The notes beneath the pieces were generated by a model. It had not been told where the DNA came from. It worked only from the letters and a program-made list of their open reading frames with translations, and did no database searches. A program made the translations under genes and the position numbers. From Parasponia andersonii (Eukaryota; Streptophyta; Magnoliopsida; Rosales; Cannabaceae), in assembly GCA_002914805.1 (NCBI GenBank), contig JXTB01000639.1:69560-133559 (forward strand): 64,000 nucleotides of DNA, given 5' to 3'. Positions 1-13,019 of this stretch are shown piece by piece; position 1 is the first letter of the stretch; every line of letters starts with the position of its first letter.

Positions 1-2725
1 ACAATTACCTAGATCAATCTTATATCCTTCTCAATATAAAGCTTCTATTAGGTTAACTTAGAGCATTTGTAGACTAAATGTATAATTATTACACCTACGA
101 TATATAGCTCTTCTGTCATTAATTTCTAATTTTGTGTCCTTAAGATATTTCACTTTTACTATAAACAATTTTTCATTACAAATATCGCATGAAATAGATA
201 AGCAAAATGTCGTTATTGAACTTAATATGTTATTACAAGAAGTCATAAGCTTTTAAGACATATATCTAAACAACTTAGATCTTCAATTTTAGTATGATTT
301 CTTTGGAGATTATGTATTTATTTAAATTGAAAAGAGATAAAGAGATAGGCAAATATAAAGGAAGATAGACAAATGAAAAAGGAGATTATAAGAATTATTT
401 GAGTACATGCTCTCTACTAGAGGTGCAGAAGAACCCAATTGCTTTTACAATGGTTTATGTTTAGTAGAGATGAAAGTGAGAGAAAAGGTACGAGATAAAA
501 TTGAGAGTAAAAAGGGGAGAGAAAAGTTTTTTGGTAGGAAAAAAAAAAGATAATAAAAAGAAAAACGGAAGAAGAATTAGGGGTGAAGCCCACTAAGTAT
601 CTATCCCCAAAAGTGGAGAGAAAAAGAACAAAAGTTGCTAATGAGAAAGTTAAATTACCAAACTACTTTTGGACACTAAATTTTAAAATAATAATTTATG
701 GCCATAATTGATATGATTTTAAAATAAAATAAGATTTTTTACTCTCTGTACTAAAAAACTATACATAAAAGATATTTTCTTTTTTATTCTCACATTCTCT
801 CTCCTTCATGTTCTTTATTTTTGTTCATTCATTTTCATCCTCACATTCTCTCTTTTTCTCTCTCTTTTTTTTTTTTAATTCATTTTGATTTCCTTTCCTC
901 TTTACTAAATATAATATAACTAAATTCATGCCTGCAATACTGCATCAGTGAAAAATGATAAAAGCTAAAAAGAATGCATTCGATTAGTGTTAGCCAAAAT
1001 CATAGGGGGAAAGAAAAAAGAATTTGATTTTAGAATTCTCAAATATTTTATGAAGACCACTATGTCTCAAGCATTGGTGAAACTAAAATACTTGAAAACT
1101 TGACTGACAATGCTTACAAAGCTTTGCCTCATTGTTCAATTTCTTTTTTTTAAAAAAAAAAGATTGAAACTTTGGCTTTATCATTATACAATAACCAAAG
1201 ATTGTTGTTTGTTAGCTAAACTACTTATCGTTTGCGTAACTTGTTTATTATAATATTTTATAACTTTTGTTTATCCAAAATGAGTTTGTTTTGGCAATAG
1301 TTTAGAGATTGCTTAGATTGATTTTCATTTTTAGTTTTTTGTTTTTCTAAACAGAAAAGTATAAATTATTTTTGGAAGTTTGCTTGGCAATCTTTATTTT
1401 TGTTTTTAAAAATTATTACCACAAATTTAAAAAAAGTAGTAATAAAAAATTTCTAATATCTTTATTTTTTTAAACAAATTTTGAAAAACAAAAGAATATA
1501 CAAATATTTATAAACAAGTGCGTACATACATATACGTATATACATACACAAATATAAGTTTATATAATTTTTTCTCTCGTTATTTGCACTCTATTGTTTT
1601 TGGAAACAAGTAGTAAAATAAAGTTTGCTATGTATATTTCTTGTTTATAAAAATTAAAAAACAAAACAAAAATTTTATTTTTATTTTCAATTTATTTAAA
1701 CAAAAAAACTAGAAGTGAATCTAAACAAACTCTTATGTTCTTTTATCTCTAGCAATTAGATTGAATTTGAGGAGGCTTTGAATATTCTGAGAATCTGAGA
1801 TTAAAAAATTCACAGAACTTTTCTCTTTTTTTAATTCTACTTTAGCTATGAATTTATGTGTTAATCCTTTTTGTTGTACTAAAAACCCCAAATTATAAAT
1901 GTAACCATACAAATTTAAATTAAACTAGTGGGTTTTTTTAAAAAAAAAAAAATAACACATTTTAAAATTAAGAAGAAATTCCAAACCCAACTTAGAACAT
2001 ACATATATTTTTTTTAATTATTGGTAAATACGTGTACTTTTAAATTGCTCGTACAAATATTTCAAAATTAAAAACAAAGTGATATACTTTTTTGTTTTCT
2101 GATTCATTTATTTTTTTTTTGGGATAACATCATAAAAAAAAACTACCACTTTTAGCCTTTTAGCAAAAAAATCAAGCCTTTTCATTAATATCAAATAAAC
2201 TTTCTATTTGTTTTTTCTATCAATTATACAGTCAAAATTAGATTTTAAAATTTTTGTAAAAACGTCTTTATTCTTTAAAATTATATATTCGCATCCATAT
2301 AAATAGCTAGAAAACAACAACTTAGGCCCAAAAATAATCTGTAATCTTTTAGGAATCAAACAACTTTCATACCTACAAAAATTCTTTTTTGAGTTCTATT
2401 ATCGGAGTATAAAAGTTAAAAAAACATTCTATTTCAACAATTTTAACCATATATCCGAATTCGGTAGAATTTGATAGAAAAATATAAATAAAAGATTTTA
2501 TTTAATAATTACAGAAAATGTATGAGTTTTTTTTTTGATAAAATGCTAAAAATCATAGGATATTTTTCTAATATTATCCTTCTATTTTTTTAATTGAAGA
2601 TGACATTAATTTTATGTTAATTAAAGATGTTTCATTTTTTAATAATTGTTCTTCTAAATCAAATTACACATAATGAATAATTTGATAAGCAGGTGAAATT
2701 TATCTTTGAAAAGAAAAACTTTGTC
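1..2725. other. AT-rich intergenic DNA, no gene seen
   Basis: Very AT-rich with many homopolymer runs. Open frames are short and unlike any family I know. No tRNA, rRNA or transposon coding sequence was recognised. Confidence 0.6.
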
Positions 2726-3409
2726 TAAGGCTTCATTTGATAGTTCAAGCGATTCCATGGTAAAAAAGATTTTTCTATAAGAATTTTTCTTATTTTTCAC
2801 GTTAGAAAATATGGTTAAAATATAGTAATAATCTTGATTTATACTTATTATATCACTTTATTTCTGAATTTTTAACTTACCTAATAATGTAAATTATACA
2901 ATTGTTACATTAATAGATCATTTATCATAAACAAATAATTTTTTAACCAAAAATAGTCATAGATAAGCATATAATTGTGTATTATTTACTTTTATGAATC
3001 AAAATCTCATTTATATTCATAAATACTAAATTGTACATTTTGCACAAGACTCGCTTCTTTAAAAAATTTAATAGTTTATTAAAAAAAATAGTCATTATTA
3101 TAATAATTACATAAATTTTAGTAGTCTATTATGTAAGTTAAGAATTCAGAATCTCATTTTTTTTTCTATAATTACTAAATTATGTATTCTAACTTATTTC
3201 TATTAAATATGTAATAATTTATGATAAAAAAATTATTATTATAATAATTACATAATTTATGAATTATTAAAAATTCAATAAGCAAATAAATATTTCAGTT
3301 ATAATTAAGAGTTAATATTGTTAATCCATAAAACATGGTGAACTTGTCCAAATCAAATGAAAATTTTTGACCGTGGAAAATTAGTACACATTAACTATCA
3401 AATACCTTA
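2726..3409. mobile_element. Possible MITE with imperfect terminal inverted repeats
   Basis: The left end reads TAAGGCTTCATTTGATAGTT. The reverse complement of the right end reads TTAAGGTATTTGATAGTT. Inside both, a block of the form TTCCAyGGT followed by an A-run and TTTTC is also shared, giving about 50 bp of imperfect TIR around 580 bp of AT-rich non-coding DNA. No clear target duplication was found, since the flanking TAA/TTA is itself part of the inverted repeat. The family is not assigned. Confidence 0.35.
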
Positions 3410-3551
3410 ATTATTCCACGTATACAAGCTTGATATAATCCAAACCCTATCAAAGAGAGACGTGAAACGAAATTTTGACCGTCGGATCATCAACCACGTA
3501 CGTTATCATCTTAGCCGCTCCTTTATAGGGACCAAAGGGCCTTCTTTAGCG
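3410..3551 (+). promoter_or_regulatory. Promoter of the BTF3 gene
   Basis: A TATA-like CTTTATAG lies at 3521-3528, about 30 bp before the likely transcription start near 3550. The leader that follows is pyrimidine-rich and carries two AAACCCTAG telo-boxes at 3618-3626 and about 3638-3647. Telo-boxes are typical of plant genes for ribosomal proteins and translation factors, which suits BTF3. The start site is inferred, not seen. Confidence 0.5.
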
Positions 3552-4579
3552 CCGTCTGAGGGCTCATCTCTTTCTGTCTTCCCAGTATCTAATCTTACCA
3601 GTCTTGTTTCACTACCTAAACCCTAGCCAAGGTATAATAAACCCTAGAATTTCATCAATATCCTCTTCTCCCCCTGCTTTTTGGTTGTGGATATTAATGA
3701 GTTTTTCTTGAATTTCATGTTATCGATTACTTTGTTAGGGTTTTGTGATTGTTGGTTCTGGAGGGGTTTCGTTGGATTCTCTTGCTGTTTTCTTATCGAG
3801 GGTTTATATGGAAATGATTATGGGGTTTATATTGTGTGAAAATTTTGTTTATTGCGGCTTAGAAATGTTGAAAACTGTACTGGGTTTTGATGTATTTATA
3901 TATGTATGTATATGAATATTTGTTTTTTTTGTTGTTCAGACGAGCTATTTGAAGCTTTGTAAATGAGGTGATTAAGTGAATTTCGATACAACTAGGAATT
4001 TTGTGTGACATATGCTATGAAAAGCTTCATTTCGTTTGTTTTAAGTTTTGATTTGCTTTTTGTCTTTGAAAATGTCAGTCTTAAAGATGTCTTTCTGAAG
4101 CATGTCGTGACCAAGTTCCTAAACTTTTTTTGGGTAGCCACTTCTGTTGTTTTTCTAACCATATAGTTTTATTTAGATTGAAATCCTATTATTATGGGTA
4201 TGCTCAGGATAGAAGGAAACTTATAGGGTACGAACTTAAGAAAAGCTTTTTAATATCAATCAAGAAAACTTGGATTGAGATAGTAGGAAGCTTACGGGGT
4301 CAAGTCCCCTATAGTTTCAGTGTCATCTAAGGGTTTATTTTATCACTTTTATGTGCTGGGAAACTTTAAAAAGTAGTAGTTCTGTCTGATGTATTATGGT
4401 AGCTTTGTCTTTTATTGATATATCTGAGCCCTTGACATGTAATTTCGGTAACAAGAATCTTTTCTGTACTTTTCTTTGGAATTTCTATTTCTATTTTGAA
4501 TTTACATACTTAAAGCTATGAGACATTTTTCTTAGGAAAAGTCTTCCTTCCTAACCTCTCTTCTGTTTTAGCTTAACAG
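3552..4579 (+). other. BTF3 5' untranslated leader with a 940-bp intron
   Basis: A non-coding first exon ends at 3631 (CCAAG followed by GTATAA). A long T-rich intron, 3632-4571, ends at TTTTAG just before the start codon at 4580. Leader introns are common in highly expressed plant housekeeping genes. An open frame inside the intron (4130-4330) resembles no protein I know and is not called. Confidence 0.55.
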
Positions 4580-6514
4580 ATGAATGTGGAGAAGCTTATG
4601 AAAATGGCTGGTGCTGTCCGCACCGGTGGGAAAGGTAGCATGAGAAGGTATATTGCTCTTTGATTTCAGACTACCAATATCCGTAAAGTTATCTTAGATA
4701 AGTTAATAAGGGCCAGTTTGGATTTTTTTTAATTAAATTGCAGAGTGACTTAGTTTATTTAGTGGGGAATTGAAAGGAATTCCTTTGCTCCTTCTGAGAA
4801 ATTTAGTCTCTATCAATATATTGTACAATTAGTTTAAATTTTCGTCTTAAATTTATGTGCTACTGATTATTAATTGCCTTACATGTTTTTCTCCTGAGAA
4901 TGTGAAGGTGTATTTAATCTTTTCCTTTTATTTACTTCTACCTCTTCTGCATCACTGCATGACTAGAAGTACTTGTATGTTCTAGGCTAGTTTACATGGG
5001 AGTGGCTTGGTATTTTTGCAAGTTTTGCTTTAGGGTTGGTGGTTGATAAGTTTCCTAGAGGGTTTTTTTCACCCATTGGTGTCGGGACTACCCTGTTGTA
5101 AATATTTTTTTAATTCATTAAGATGTTAATTAGATATTGATTTTTTATCTATTACCAGTCTTGTTTTAACTTAGTTAGCTCCTTAGCTACTGCTAGTGGA
5201 GATTTTAAACACTTGTTTTTAATTACAGAAAGAAGAAGGCTGTACACAAGACAACTACCACCGATGACAAAAGGCTTCAGAGCACTCTGAAGAGGATAGG
5301 AGTCAATGCTATCCCTGCAATTGAGGAAGTAAACATCTTTAAGGATGATGTTGTCATCCAGTTCTCAAACCCCAAAGGTGATGGAGGCTCTATTTTACTC
5401 AGACGTTTATATTGGTCATGTGTTTTGTTATTTGACTCTTATTTAGTATATGCTTTTAAATGTTTCAGTTCAAGCATCCATTGCTGCCAACACTTGGGTC
5501 GTCAGTGGATCTCCTCAGACAAAGAGTATGATTCTATTTCTCTATTAAAATTTTGGATGATGAGGTTTTTATTTTTTGTCAGCTTGGCTCTGTTCCAAGT
5601 AAATTTTTTTTATGGTTGTGTTTCAAGTAATATTTTAACCTTAAAACTCTTTAGTATACAGGTTGCTATGCTCTAGTTCTGTTACTCTCTGGTTGATTTA
5701 TTTTGTTGTTTTTAACCTTATAACTCTTTAGTATACAGGGTGTTATGCTCTGGTTTTATTACTCTCTGGGTTTTGTGTGTGTAAGAACTACTTTCTTAGT
5801 TTTGTAGGGAGGATTGTTAGATCTTGGATGTTACCCTACTGAAGGTTCACTAAGAGCGTTGTTGGTAAAAATTTTATTTTTAGTGTTCAGGAGTTAAAGA
5901 ATGGTTGAGAAAAGATCTACGCCTCCATTTTTTATTTGTAAAAAAAAATTGTGTTACTGATCATGTCATTTCCTAAATCATTAATCATTAGTTGTTATGT
6001 AGTGGACCATCTTTGTACAGTTTATCTGTTTTTTTGTTATGTGCATTTTTCAGTCTTGTGATAAGATACTTTAGTTGAAGCGCTTTAAGTTTTATATTGT
6101 TAATTCCTTTTTAAGATTGTGCATTTGTTGACTAAGATTACACCATGTTCGTTCAAATTTAACGTGTGATTTTCTCTGTTTCAGAATTGCAGGATATTCT
6201 TCCTAGCATCCTCAACCAATTGGGTATGACCCTCTTGTGAACCTAACCTCTTGTGTTTATTTTTATTTTTTTCTCTTGTTCAATTAGTTTATCATTAGAA
6301 GATTAAATTTTTCACTTAAATCATTTCAGGACCAGATAACTTGGACAACCTAAAGAAACTGGCAGAGCAGTTCCAGAAGCAGGCACCTGGTGCGGCCGGT
6401 GCTGGTGCTGCAACTGCACCAGAGGATGAAGATGACGAGGTTCCAGACCTTGTTCCTGGGGAGACGTTTGAAGAAGCTGCAGAAGAGAAGGCTCCTGCTG
6501 CTGCTGCATCTTAG
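4580..6514 (+). CDS. BTF3: BTF3, nascent polypeptide-associated complex beta subunit
   Basis: Five coding exons: 4580-4647, 5229-5377, 5469-5525, 6185-6223 and 6330-6514. All introns are GT-AG and the phases match, giving 165 residues, the usual size for plant BTF3. The N-terminus begins [20 protein letters not shown], followed by the basic RRKKK stretch (residues 22-26) expected to contact the ribosome. The NAC domain runs from about residue 35 to 105 and includes the conserved [18 protein letters not shown] block. The tail is acidic and alanine-rich ([18 protein letters not shown]). The protein pairs with NAC-alpha at the ribosomal exit tunnel in the cytosol and shields nascent chains; a role in transcription is also reported. 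No break is seen. Exon borders are inferred from splice signals and homology. Confidence 0.95.
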
Positions 6515-7148
6515 ATGACTTGAGGGGGGATTTTGTGCCATTTTTATATAATTGAAATGCGCTGAAAATTCTATCTTTTTGTTTTCTTCTTCTAATTTTC
6601 TTTTTTATGTTTATTTCATCCCAATTTGAATCACTTACATGTTTTATTATCTGATGCCTCTTGTGACACACTGGGTAGTAGTTGCTCTCTTCTGTTTTTT
6701 GGCATGTTTATCTTGATGCTTCATGTGATACGCTGAGCCCGAGGTAGTAGTTTATATGTTATGGTCCAACTCAAACTTTTTTTTGTCCCCCCCCCCCCCC
6801 CAACACTCCTAAAGATTTACAATGAGTTCAAGTCACATTACTGATATTGTAATTCTTTGTTGTGTTATTATTATTATTATTATTGTCAAGATTAGTGGAA
6901 CTCTAATACCCTGTGGCGTGGCACTGCAAATGAGAGACGATACTAGCGCTTACATGATTATGCAAGGAGGTTGAAACTCAAATTAAAATTTTTTTTTCTT
7001 TAGTTTTGAGTTGGCAAATATGTATGAGCTGTCTTGCCTGGTCCGTGCGAGTTGGATTTTTGAACTTTTGAAGTTGAGAAATTTTTATGTATACGGTAAT
7101 TTCGCTGGTATTAAAGAATTGGAGGAAATAGGAGTCTGATTTTTTATT
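6515..7148. other. BTF3 3' UTR and intergenic spacer
   Basis: Holds the BTF3 3' UTR (poly(A) site not resolved), a run of about 14 C at 6787-6801 and a short (ATT)n tract near 6864-6885. No gene is recognised. Confidence 0.5.
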
Positions 7149-7665
7149 TCAAAGTTTCAAAGTTGTTGCTAATAAGGCATCTTTCTGCATTGTCTATGTC
7201 ACCAGATTGTTTCTATCCTCTCTTTCTTTGCACTTTTTATTGCTTGTTTCTATCTTCTCTTTCTTTGCACTTTTTATTGCTCTTTTCGAGAGTTTGTCGT
7301 GAGAGTAGTAAATCAGTGGTTTGTGATGGACGAAGTGTGGTTTGTGGTATGGTTGAATCAATATTACATAAAACGATGTTACTACTAAACAATGTTTTTG
7401 TGGTATGGTTGAATCAATATTACATAAAACGATGTTACTACTAAACAATGTTTTATTCTGCAAACGAATGTTTAATTCGTTTGAATGTAGGGTATTTTTT
7501 TGGAAGATGGGTATGGGAACTAATGGCGTGTGTTCTCCAATATACTCTAATAGAGTTGTCTCATAATTTGTGTGCGGGCTTTAGAGCTATTAGAGTGGTG
7601 GTGCTTGTATTAATTTTGCATCTAGTAAAACTATAAAATGTTGATCCTCTCTACTCTCTTTCATG

Positions 7666-7699
<34 letters not shown>

Positions 7700-7796
7700 T
7701 GTATTAATTTTGCATCTTTTAAAACTATAAAATATTGATCTTCTCTACTTTCTTTCATTAAAAAAAAAAGATAAAAAAAGGAGAAAATATTGCTTC

Positions 7797-7840
<44 letters not shown>

Positions 7841-9047
7841 GGGCAGGCACTCCTTCAGTGCCTCACTTCAAAGTTTTAAAGTTATTGCTAATAAAGCATC
7901 CTTCTGCAACGTTTACGCCACCAGATTGTTTCTATCCTCTCTTTGTTTGCACTTTTTATTGCTCCTTTCAAGAGTTTGTCATGAGAGTAGTAATTTAGTA
8001 GAATGATGGACGAAGTGTGGTTTGTGGTATGGTTGAACCAATATTACATAAAACGACGTTACCACTAAACAAGGTTTTATTCTGCAAACGAATGTTTAAT
8101 TCGTTTGAATGTAGGGTATCCTTTTGGAATATGGGTATGGGAACTATGTCCTCCAATATACTCTAATAGAGCTGTCTCATAATTTGTGTGCGAGCTGTAG
8201 AGCTATTGGAGTGGTGGTGCTTATATTAATTTTGCATCTAGTAAAACTATAAAATGTTGATCCTCTCTACTCTCTTTCATGGAAAAAAAAAAAAAAAAAA
8301 CATAGAGATGTATTAATTTTGCATCTTTTAAAACTATAAAATATTGATCCTCTCTACTCTCTTTCATAAAAAAATATATATATATATAAAAGAGAAAATA
8401 TTGCTTCATTTATTATTATTATTATTATTATTATTAGGGCAGGCACTCCTTCAGTGCCTCACTTCAAAGTTTTAAAGTTGTTGCTAATAAGGCATCCTTC
8501 TGCAACGTCTACACCACCAGATTGTTTCTATCCTCTCTTTTTTTGCACTTTTTATTGCTCCTTTCGAGAGTTTGTCGTGAGAGTAGTAATTTAGTGGAAT
8601 GATGGACGAAGTGTGGTTTGTGGTATGGTTGAACCAATATTACATAAAACGATGTTACCACTAAACAAGGTTTTATTCTACAAACGAATGTTTAATTCGT
8701 TTGAATGTAGGGTATCCTTTTGGAATATGGGTATGGGAACTATGTCCTCCAATATACTCTAATAGAGTTGTCTCATAATTTGTGTGCGGGCTGTAGAGCT
8801 ATTAGAGTGGTGGTGCTTATATTAATTTTGCATCTAGTAAAACTATAAAATGTTGATCATCTCTACTCTCTTTCATGAAAAAAAAAAAAAAAACATAGAG
8901 ATGTATTAATTTTGCATCTTTTAAAACTATAAAATATTGATCCTCTCTACTCTCTTTCATTAAAAAAAATATATAAAAAAGGAGAAAATATTGCTTCATT
9001 TATTATTATTATTATTAGGACAGGCACTCCTTCAGTGCCTCACTTCA
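7149..9047. repeat. Three-copy tandem repeat, about 600 bp per unit
   Basis: Units start with TCAAAGTTTyAAAGTTrTTG at 7149, 7868 and 8464; the last ends near 9047. Each carries the same landmarks in order: an inverted repeat CAAACGAAT / ATTCGTTTG, two internal copies of a segment beginning TTAATTTTGCATCT, an (ATT)n tract, and near the end the hairpin GGCACTCCTTCAGTGCC. Unit 1 is longer (719 bp) because a 56-bp stretch is duplicated at 7343-7398 and 7399-7452. Simple repeats (AT at 7671-7697, ATT at 7800-7839, A-runs) vary between units. No coding potential. Units 2 and 3 are more alike than either is to unit 1. Confidence 0.85.
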
Positions 9048-9347
9048 GTTCTTTGTTGTCGTCAGATTGTCCCTAAAGTTACTTTTATATGATCCAACGG
9101 TTATGGATCAAGTAAAGGGTATTTTGGATGGTGAAAATTATAACCGGCTTGGTTATTGGTACTTGATTATGAATTTTTTAATACTGAATTAAAAAAAATG
9201 GCTGCTCACTTTTAGTTTATTCTAAGTTGTCGTTTTTGCTCTATATTCCTCGATCAACTGAGGGACTCATTTTGCCCTAAAAAAATTCTAGAACCCATTT
9301 TAATTTCAGAACTAAATTCCTAGAGTACTAAGTCCCCAAATCTCTTT

Positions 9348-9390
<43 letters not shown>

Positions 9391-9605
9391 TTGCTCAAAC
9401 CTTGAAGACTATTTGGTATTTGGTCGATGCGAAAGGGCAACTCAATAATCTAGGAGATTTTGGGGCTTTGCCTATAATAGTCACTCTTACCTCGACCATA
9501 CCTTTGTCAATCCCATGATTGGTACACCTTTCTCTCTCTATTTTTTTTCCTCTTTGGAATGCAATTGTTCTATAAAAGGAGTCTTGGTCATTTTTCTATT
9601 TCTTT
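9048..9605. other. Left flank of the MULE, with a (CT)n microsatellite
   Basis: Intergenic DNA with a (CT)n run at about 9349-9386. A TATA-like CTATAAAAGG lies at about 9571-9580, 25-35 bp before the MULE. If the MULE is removed, this TATA box sits roughly 300 bp upstream of the ALDH3-like ATG at 17259, so the MULE may have inserted in that gene's promoter or leader. That link is inference. Confidence 0.4.
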
Positions 9606-9697
9606 GAGAAATTAGGTTAAATATGCATCATAAGAAACATATTTTGGCACATATGCTTCTCTCAATAAAACTCTGAAAAATATGCTTATACCCACCT
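9606..9697 (+). repeat. Left terminal inverted repeat of the MULE
   Basis: The first 21 bases are identical to the inverted right end. The following 70 or so are similar with small gaps. Confidence 0.8.
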
Positions 9698-10196
9698 GAA
9701 ATGTCACTTCTATCCTTAATTATTGGTTTACAATGTATATGTCGCTCTTCTCCTCTTTAACCTAGCTGTAGCTCTTTATTCCTCCCTCTATATCCTCACA
9801 ATCTTTCTTGTAATCTCATGCTTGAAGTTATCACACTGTCTAAGGAGCTGAAATTCTAAGAGCATAAAAGAAAAAAAGGATAAAAATTGAAAAAACAGAA
9901 AAAAGACTTTGCGGTAAGACAGAGGACAGAAATCAGCAAAATGGGTATATAATTTATGTTCAAATGTTATGGGTACTATTTGAAATGGTTTTTAACTGAA
10001 TTTTGATATGTTACGAGCATATTTTATACATTAAAAGTTGTTTTCTAAGTCTGGGATTATCTACAAAAGTCTGGATTTCTCAAAAAATAAGACTGCCTCA
10101 TTATAAGCATCGAATTTTCGATGTAATTTCGACCATATTTCGATGAAGTCTGAGATGTAAGAATTTCGTCGACTATATTTCGATTATAATTCGATG

Positions 10197-10971
10197 NNNN
10201 NNNNNNNNNNNNNNNNNNNNNNNNNNNNNNNNNNNNNNNNNNNNNNNNNNNNNNNNNNNNNNNNNNNNNNNNNNNNNNNNNNNNNNNNNNNNNNNNNNNN
10301 NNNNNNNNNNNNNNNNNNNNNNNNNNNNNNNNNNNNNNNNNNNNNNNNNNNNNNNNNNNNNNNNNNNNNNNNNNNNNNNNNNNNNNNNNNNNNNNNNNNN
10401 NNNNNNNNNNNNNNNNNNNNNNNNNNNNNNNNNNNNNNNNNNNNNNNNNNNNNNNNNNNNNNNNNNNNNNNNNNNNNNNNNNNNNNNNNNNNNNNNNNNN
10501 NNNNNNNNNNNNNNNNNNNNNNNNNNNNNNNNNNNNNNNNNNNNNNNNNNNNNNNNNNNNNNNNNNNNNNNNNNNNNNNNNNNNNNNNNNNNNNNNNNNN
10601 NNNNNNNNNNNNNNNNNNNNNNNNNNNNNNNNNNNNNNNNNNNNNNNNNNNNNNNNNNNNNNNNNNNNNNNNNNNNNNNNNNNNNNNNNNNNNNNNNNNN
10701 NNNNNNNNNNNNNNNNNNNNNNNNNNNNNNNNNNNNNNNNNNNNNNNNNNNNNNNNNNNNNNNNNNNNNNNNNNNNNNNNNNNNNNNNNNNNNNNNNNNN
10801 NNNNNNNNNNNNNNNNNNNNNNNNNNNNNNNNNNNNNNNNNNNNNNNNNNNNNNNNNNNNNNNNNNNNNNNNNNNNNNNNNNNNNNNNNNNNNNNNNNNN
10901 NNNNNNNNNNNNNNNNNNNNNNNNNNNNNNNNNNNNNNNNNNNNNNNNNNNNNNNNNNNNNNNNNNNNNNN
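10197..10971. other. Assembly gap of 775 N
   Basis: Run of N inside the MULE. It removes the left subterminal repeats and the 5' part of the transposase gene. True length unknown. Confidence 0.95.
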
Positions 10972-12891
10972 AATGCTTTGATGAAGTAGCTAAGACTCCA
11001 GGGACAACAACAGGGACTTCAAGTAGTCAAGTGCATAGATAATGAAGCGAAGTGGAGTGCTCCCTTATTTTCAGAGGGAGAATTGCCGCAGGGAACACCT
11101 AACAATTTGTCAGTTGGATCTTCTAATTCATTGAAAATCGTGATCGGTCAACTATTTGAGAATAAGGAAGACTTGAAGCTGAAGCTGCACTTGCATGCAA
11201 TGAAGTGCAATTTTGACTTCAAGGTAAAAAAATTCAGGCAAAGACTGTTGGTTTATAACAAGTATAGACGACAATTGTACGTGGCAGTTGCGAGCTAGAA
11301 AGGTAGAGAAATCTAACATGTTTGAGGTGCGAAGATATGTGCATGAACACACATGTTCATTGGCAATAAGGCATAAGGACAACAGACAAGCAGCACCATG
11401 AGTTATTAGACATTGCATTAAGAGAAAGTACACAAATCTAGCCAACCCTAATTATGCCACTCGATTAATAATCGATGATTTCTCTAAAAACTATGGGATT
11501 AACATGACATATGAAAAGGCATGGAGGTGTAGGGAAAAAGCACTTCTGTATGTGAGGGGAACAGTGGATGGTTCATACCAAAAGCTGTCATCTTACCTCT
11601 ATATGTTAGAGAAGACTAATTCAGGAACAGTCACTCATTTAGAGACTGATGAGATGAGACGTTTCAAGTATTTCTTCATATCACTGGGTGCATCTATTCG
11701 GGGCTTTAGAACAGTATGTCGTCCTGTGCTATGTGTGGATGGATCCTTCTTAAAAACAAACTATGGAGGGACAATGTTGGCTGCGATTGCACAAGATACA
11801 AACAGACAGTTGTATCCTGTTGCATTTGGAGCAGTCGACTTAGAGAACAACGACTCCTAGATGTATTTTATCGTGAAACTAAAGGAAGCAATTGGAGACG
11901 TTGAGAACTTGGTCTTCGTATCGGACCGACACCTAAGTATTACGAATGCATTGTCGACTGTGTTTCCTGAAGCACACCACGGAGCTTGCATACATCATAT
12001 TGGTATGAATATCCAAGAAAAATTCAAGACTGATCATTGCCACAGTGAGTACTTCTTGGCGGCAAAATCCTATCGGATGAGTGACTTCTTCATCATTTTG
12101 AGAAGATCAAGGTCAAGGATCAAGCCATTGCTAATTATTTAGAAGAAATAGGTATTGAGAAATGGAGCCATGCAAACTTTTCTGCCATTTGTTACAACAT
12201 CATGATAAGTAATAACGCTGAGAGTTTTAATAACATGAGTAGAGGTGCACGGAAGTATCCAATCATAACTTTGGCGGAGTTTCTGAGGTATACACTACAA
12301 ACTTGGTTCTTTGAAAGAGGAACATTGGGAATGGAATCCAATAAACCATTACCGCAAAAGATTGAGAAAAAATTGGAGGACCGTATTGAGGCTGCGAAGA
12401 CTTTGATTGTTCAGCCTCTCAGCCACTATGAGTTTTATGTCATGGACGGTGACAGAGACGGTCAAGTTAACTTACATACAAAGACCTGTAGTTGTAGGAT
12501 GTTTGATTTGACAGGTCTGCCATGTACGCATGCATTGGCGACTACTCTAAGTCGATGCATCAATCCATACTCCTTGTATTCCTGGTATTATACAGTTGAT
12601 GCATGGCTGTACTCATATGCAGAGACTATATATCCAGTGGGAAATGAAGAAGAATGGGATGTACCTGATGATATTAGCAGACGTATGATAGAACCACCTC
12701 CTAATAAACCAAAGCGTGGCCGGCCGAAAACAAAACGTACAAAGTCAAAAGAGGAGAAGATCATAATGCAACGCCATTGTAGCCGTTGCAGTGGAAAGGG
12801 CCACAATCGGGCAACTTGTAGGTACATGATACCAACAGCTTCAAATAAAGAATTTTGTAGAGAAAATCAAACAACAAATGATGTATCTTGA
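10972..12891 (+). pseudogene. mudrA-type MULE transposase, broken
   Basis: Recognisable transposase pieces in order: a DNA-binding (MuDR) region at about 11041-11330, the DDE catalytic core, a SWIM finger and a zinc knuckle. The likely catalytic residues are the Asp in VDGSF (about 11740), the Asp in VSDRHLSI (about 11925) and the Glu in NNAESFNN (about 12215). The SWIM finger reads CSC...PCTH (about 12488-12535). The CCHC knuckle CSRCSGKGHNRATC is near 12775-12820. The reading frame changes near 11285 and 12090. In-frame stops lie near 10987, 11400 and 11858, the last replacing a Trp codon. The N-terminus is lost in the gap. The gene ends with TGA at 12889-12891. The protein would cut and move the MULE ends but cannot be made intact here. 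Confidence 0.85.
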
Positions 12892-13019
12892 GAATTTTGT
12901 ACTATTAATTTTATCATTTTAATTTTAGGATTTTAAGTACAACGTTGTAATGAATAATTTTAATATTTTATTTGGAATAAGTTTGGAATATTATTTACTT
13001 TATTATAATGATATAATGT

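Noticed and set aside
6321..6671. Minus-strand open frame over the last BTF3 exon
   Set aside because: Shadow of the GCT/GCA-rich BTF3 exon on the other strand.
8221..8999. Repeated small minus-strand frames with the peptide MKESREDQ
   Set aside because: They arise from the duplicated A/T-rich segment inside the 600-bp tandem units and are not conserved as coding sequence.
10194..11042. Apparent 282-codon frame
   Set aside because: Almost entirely unknown bases from the assembly gap.
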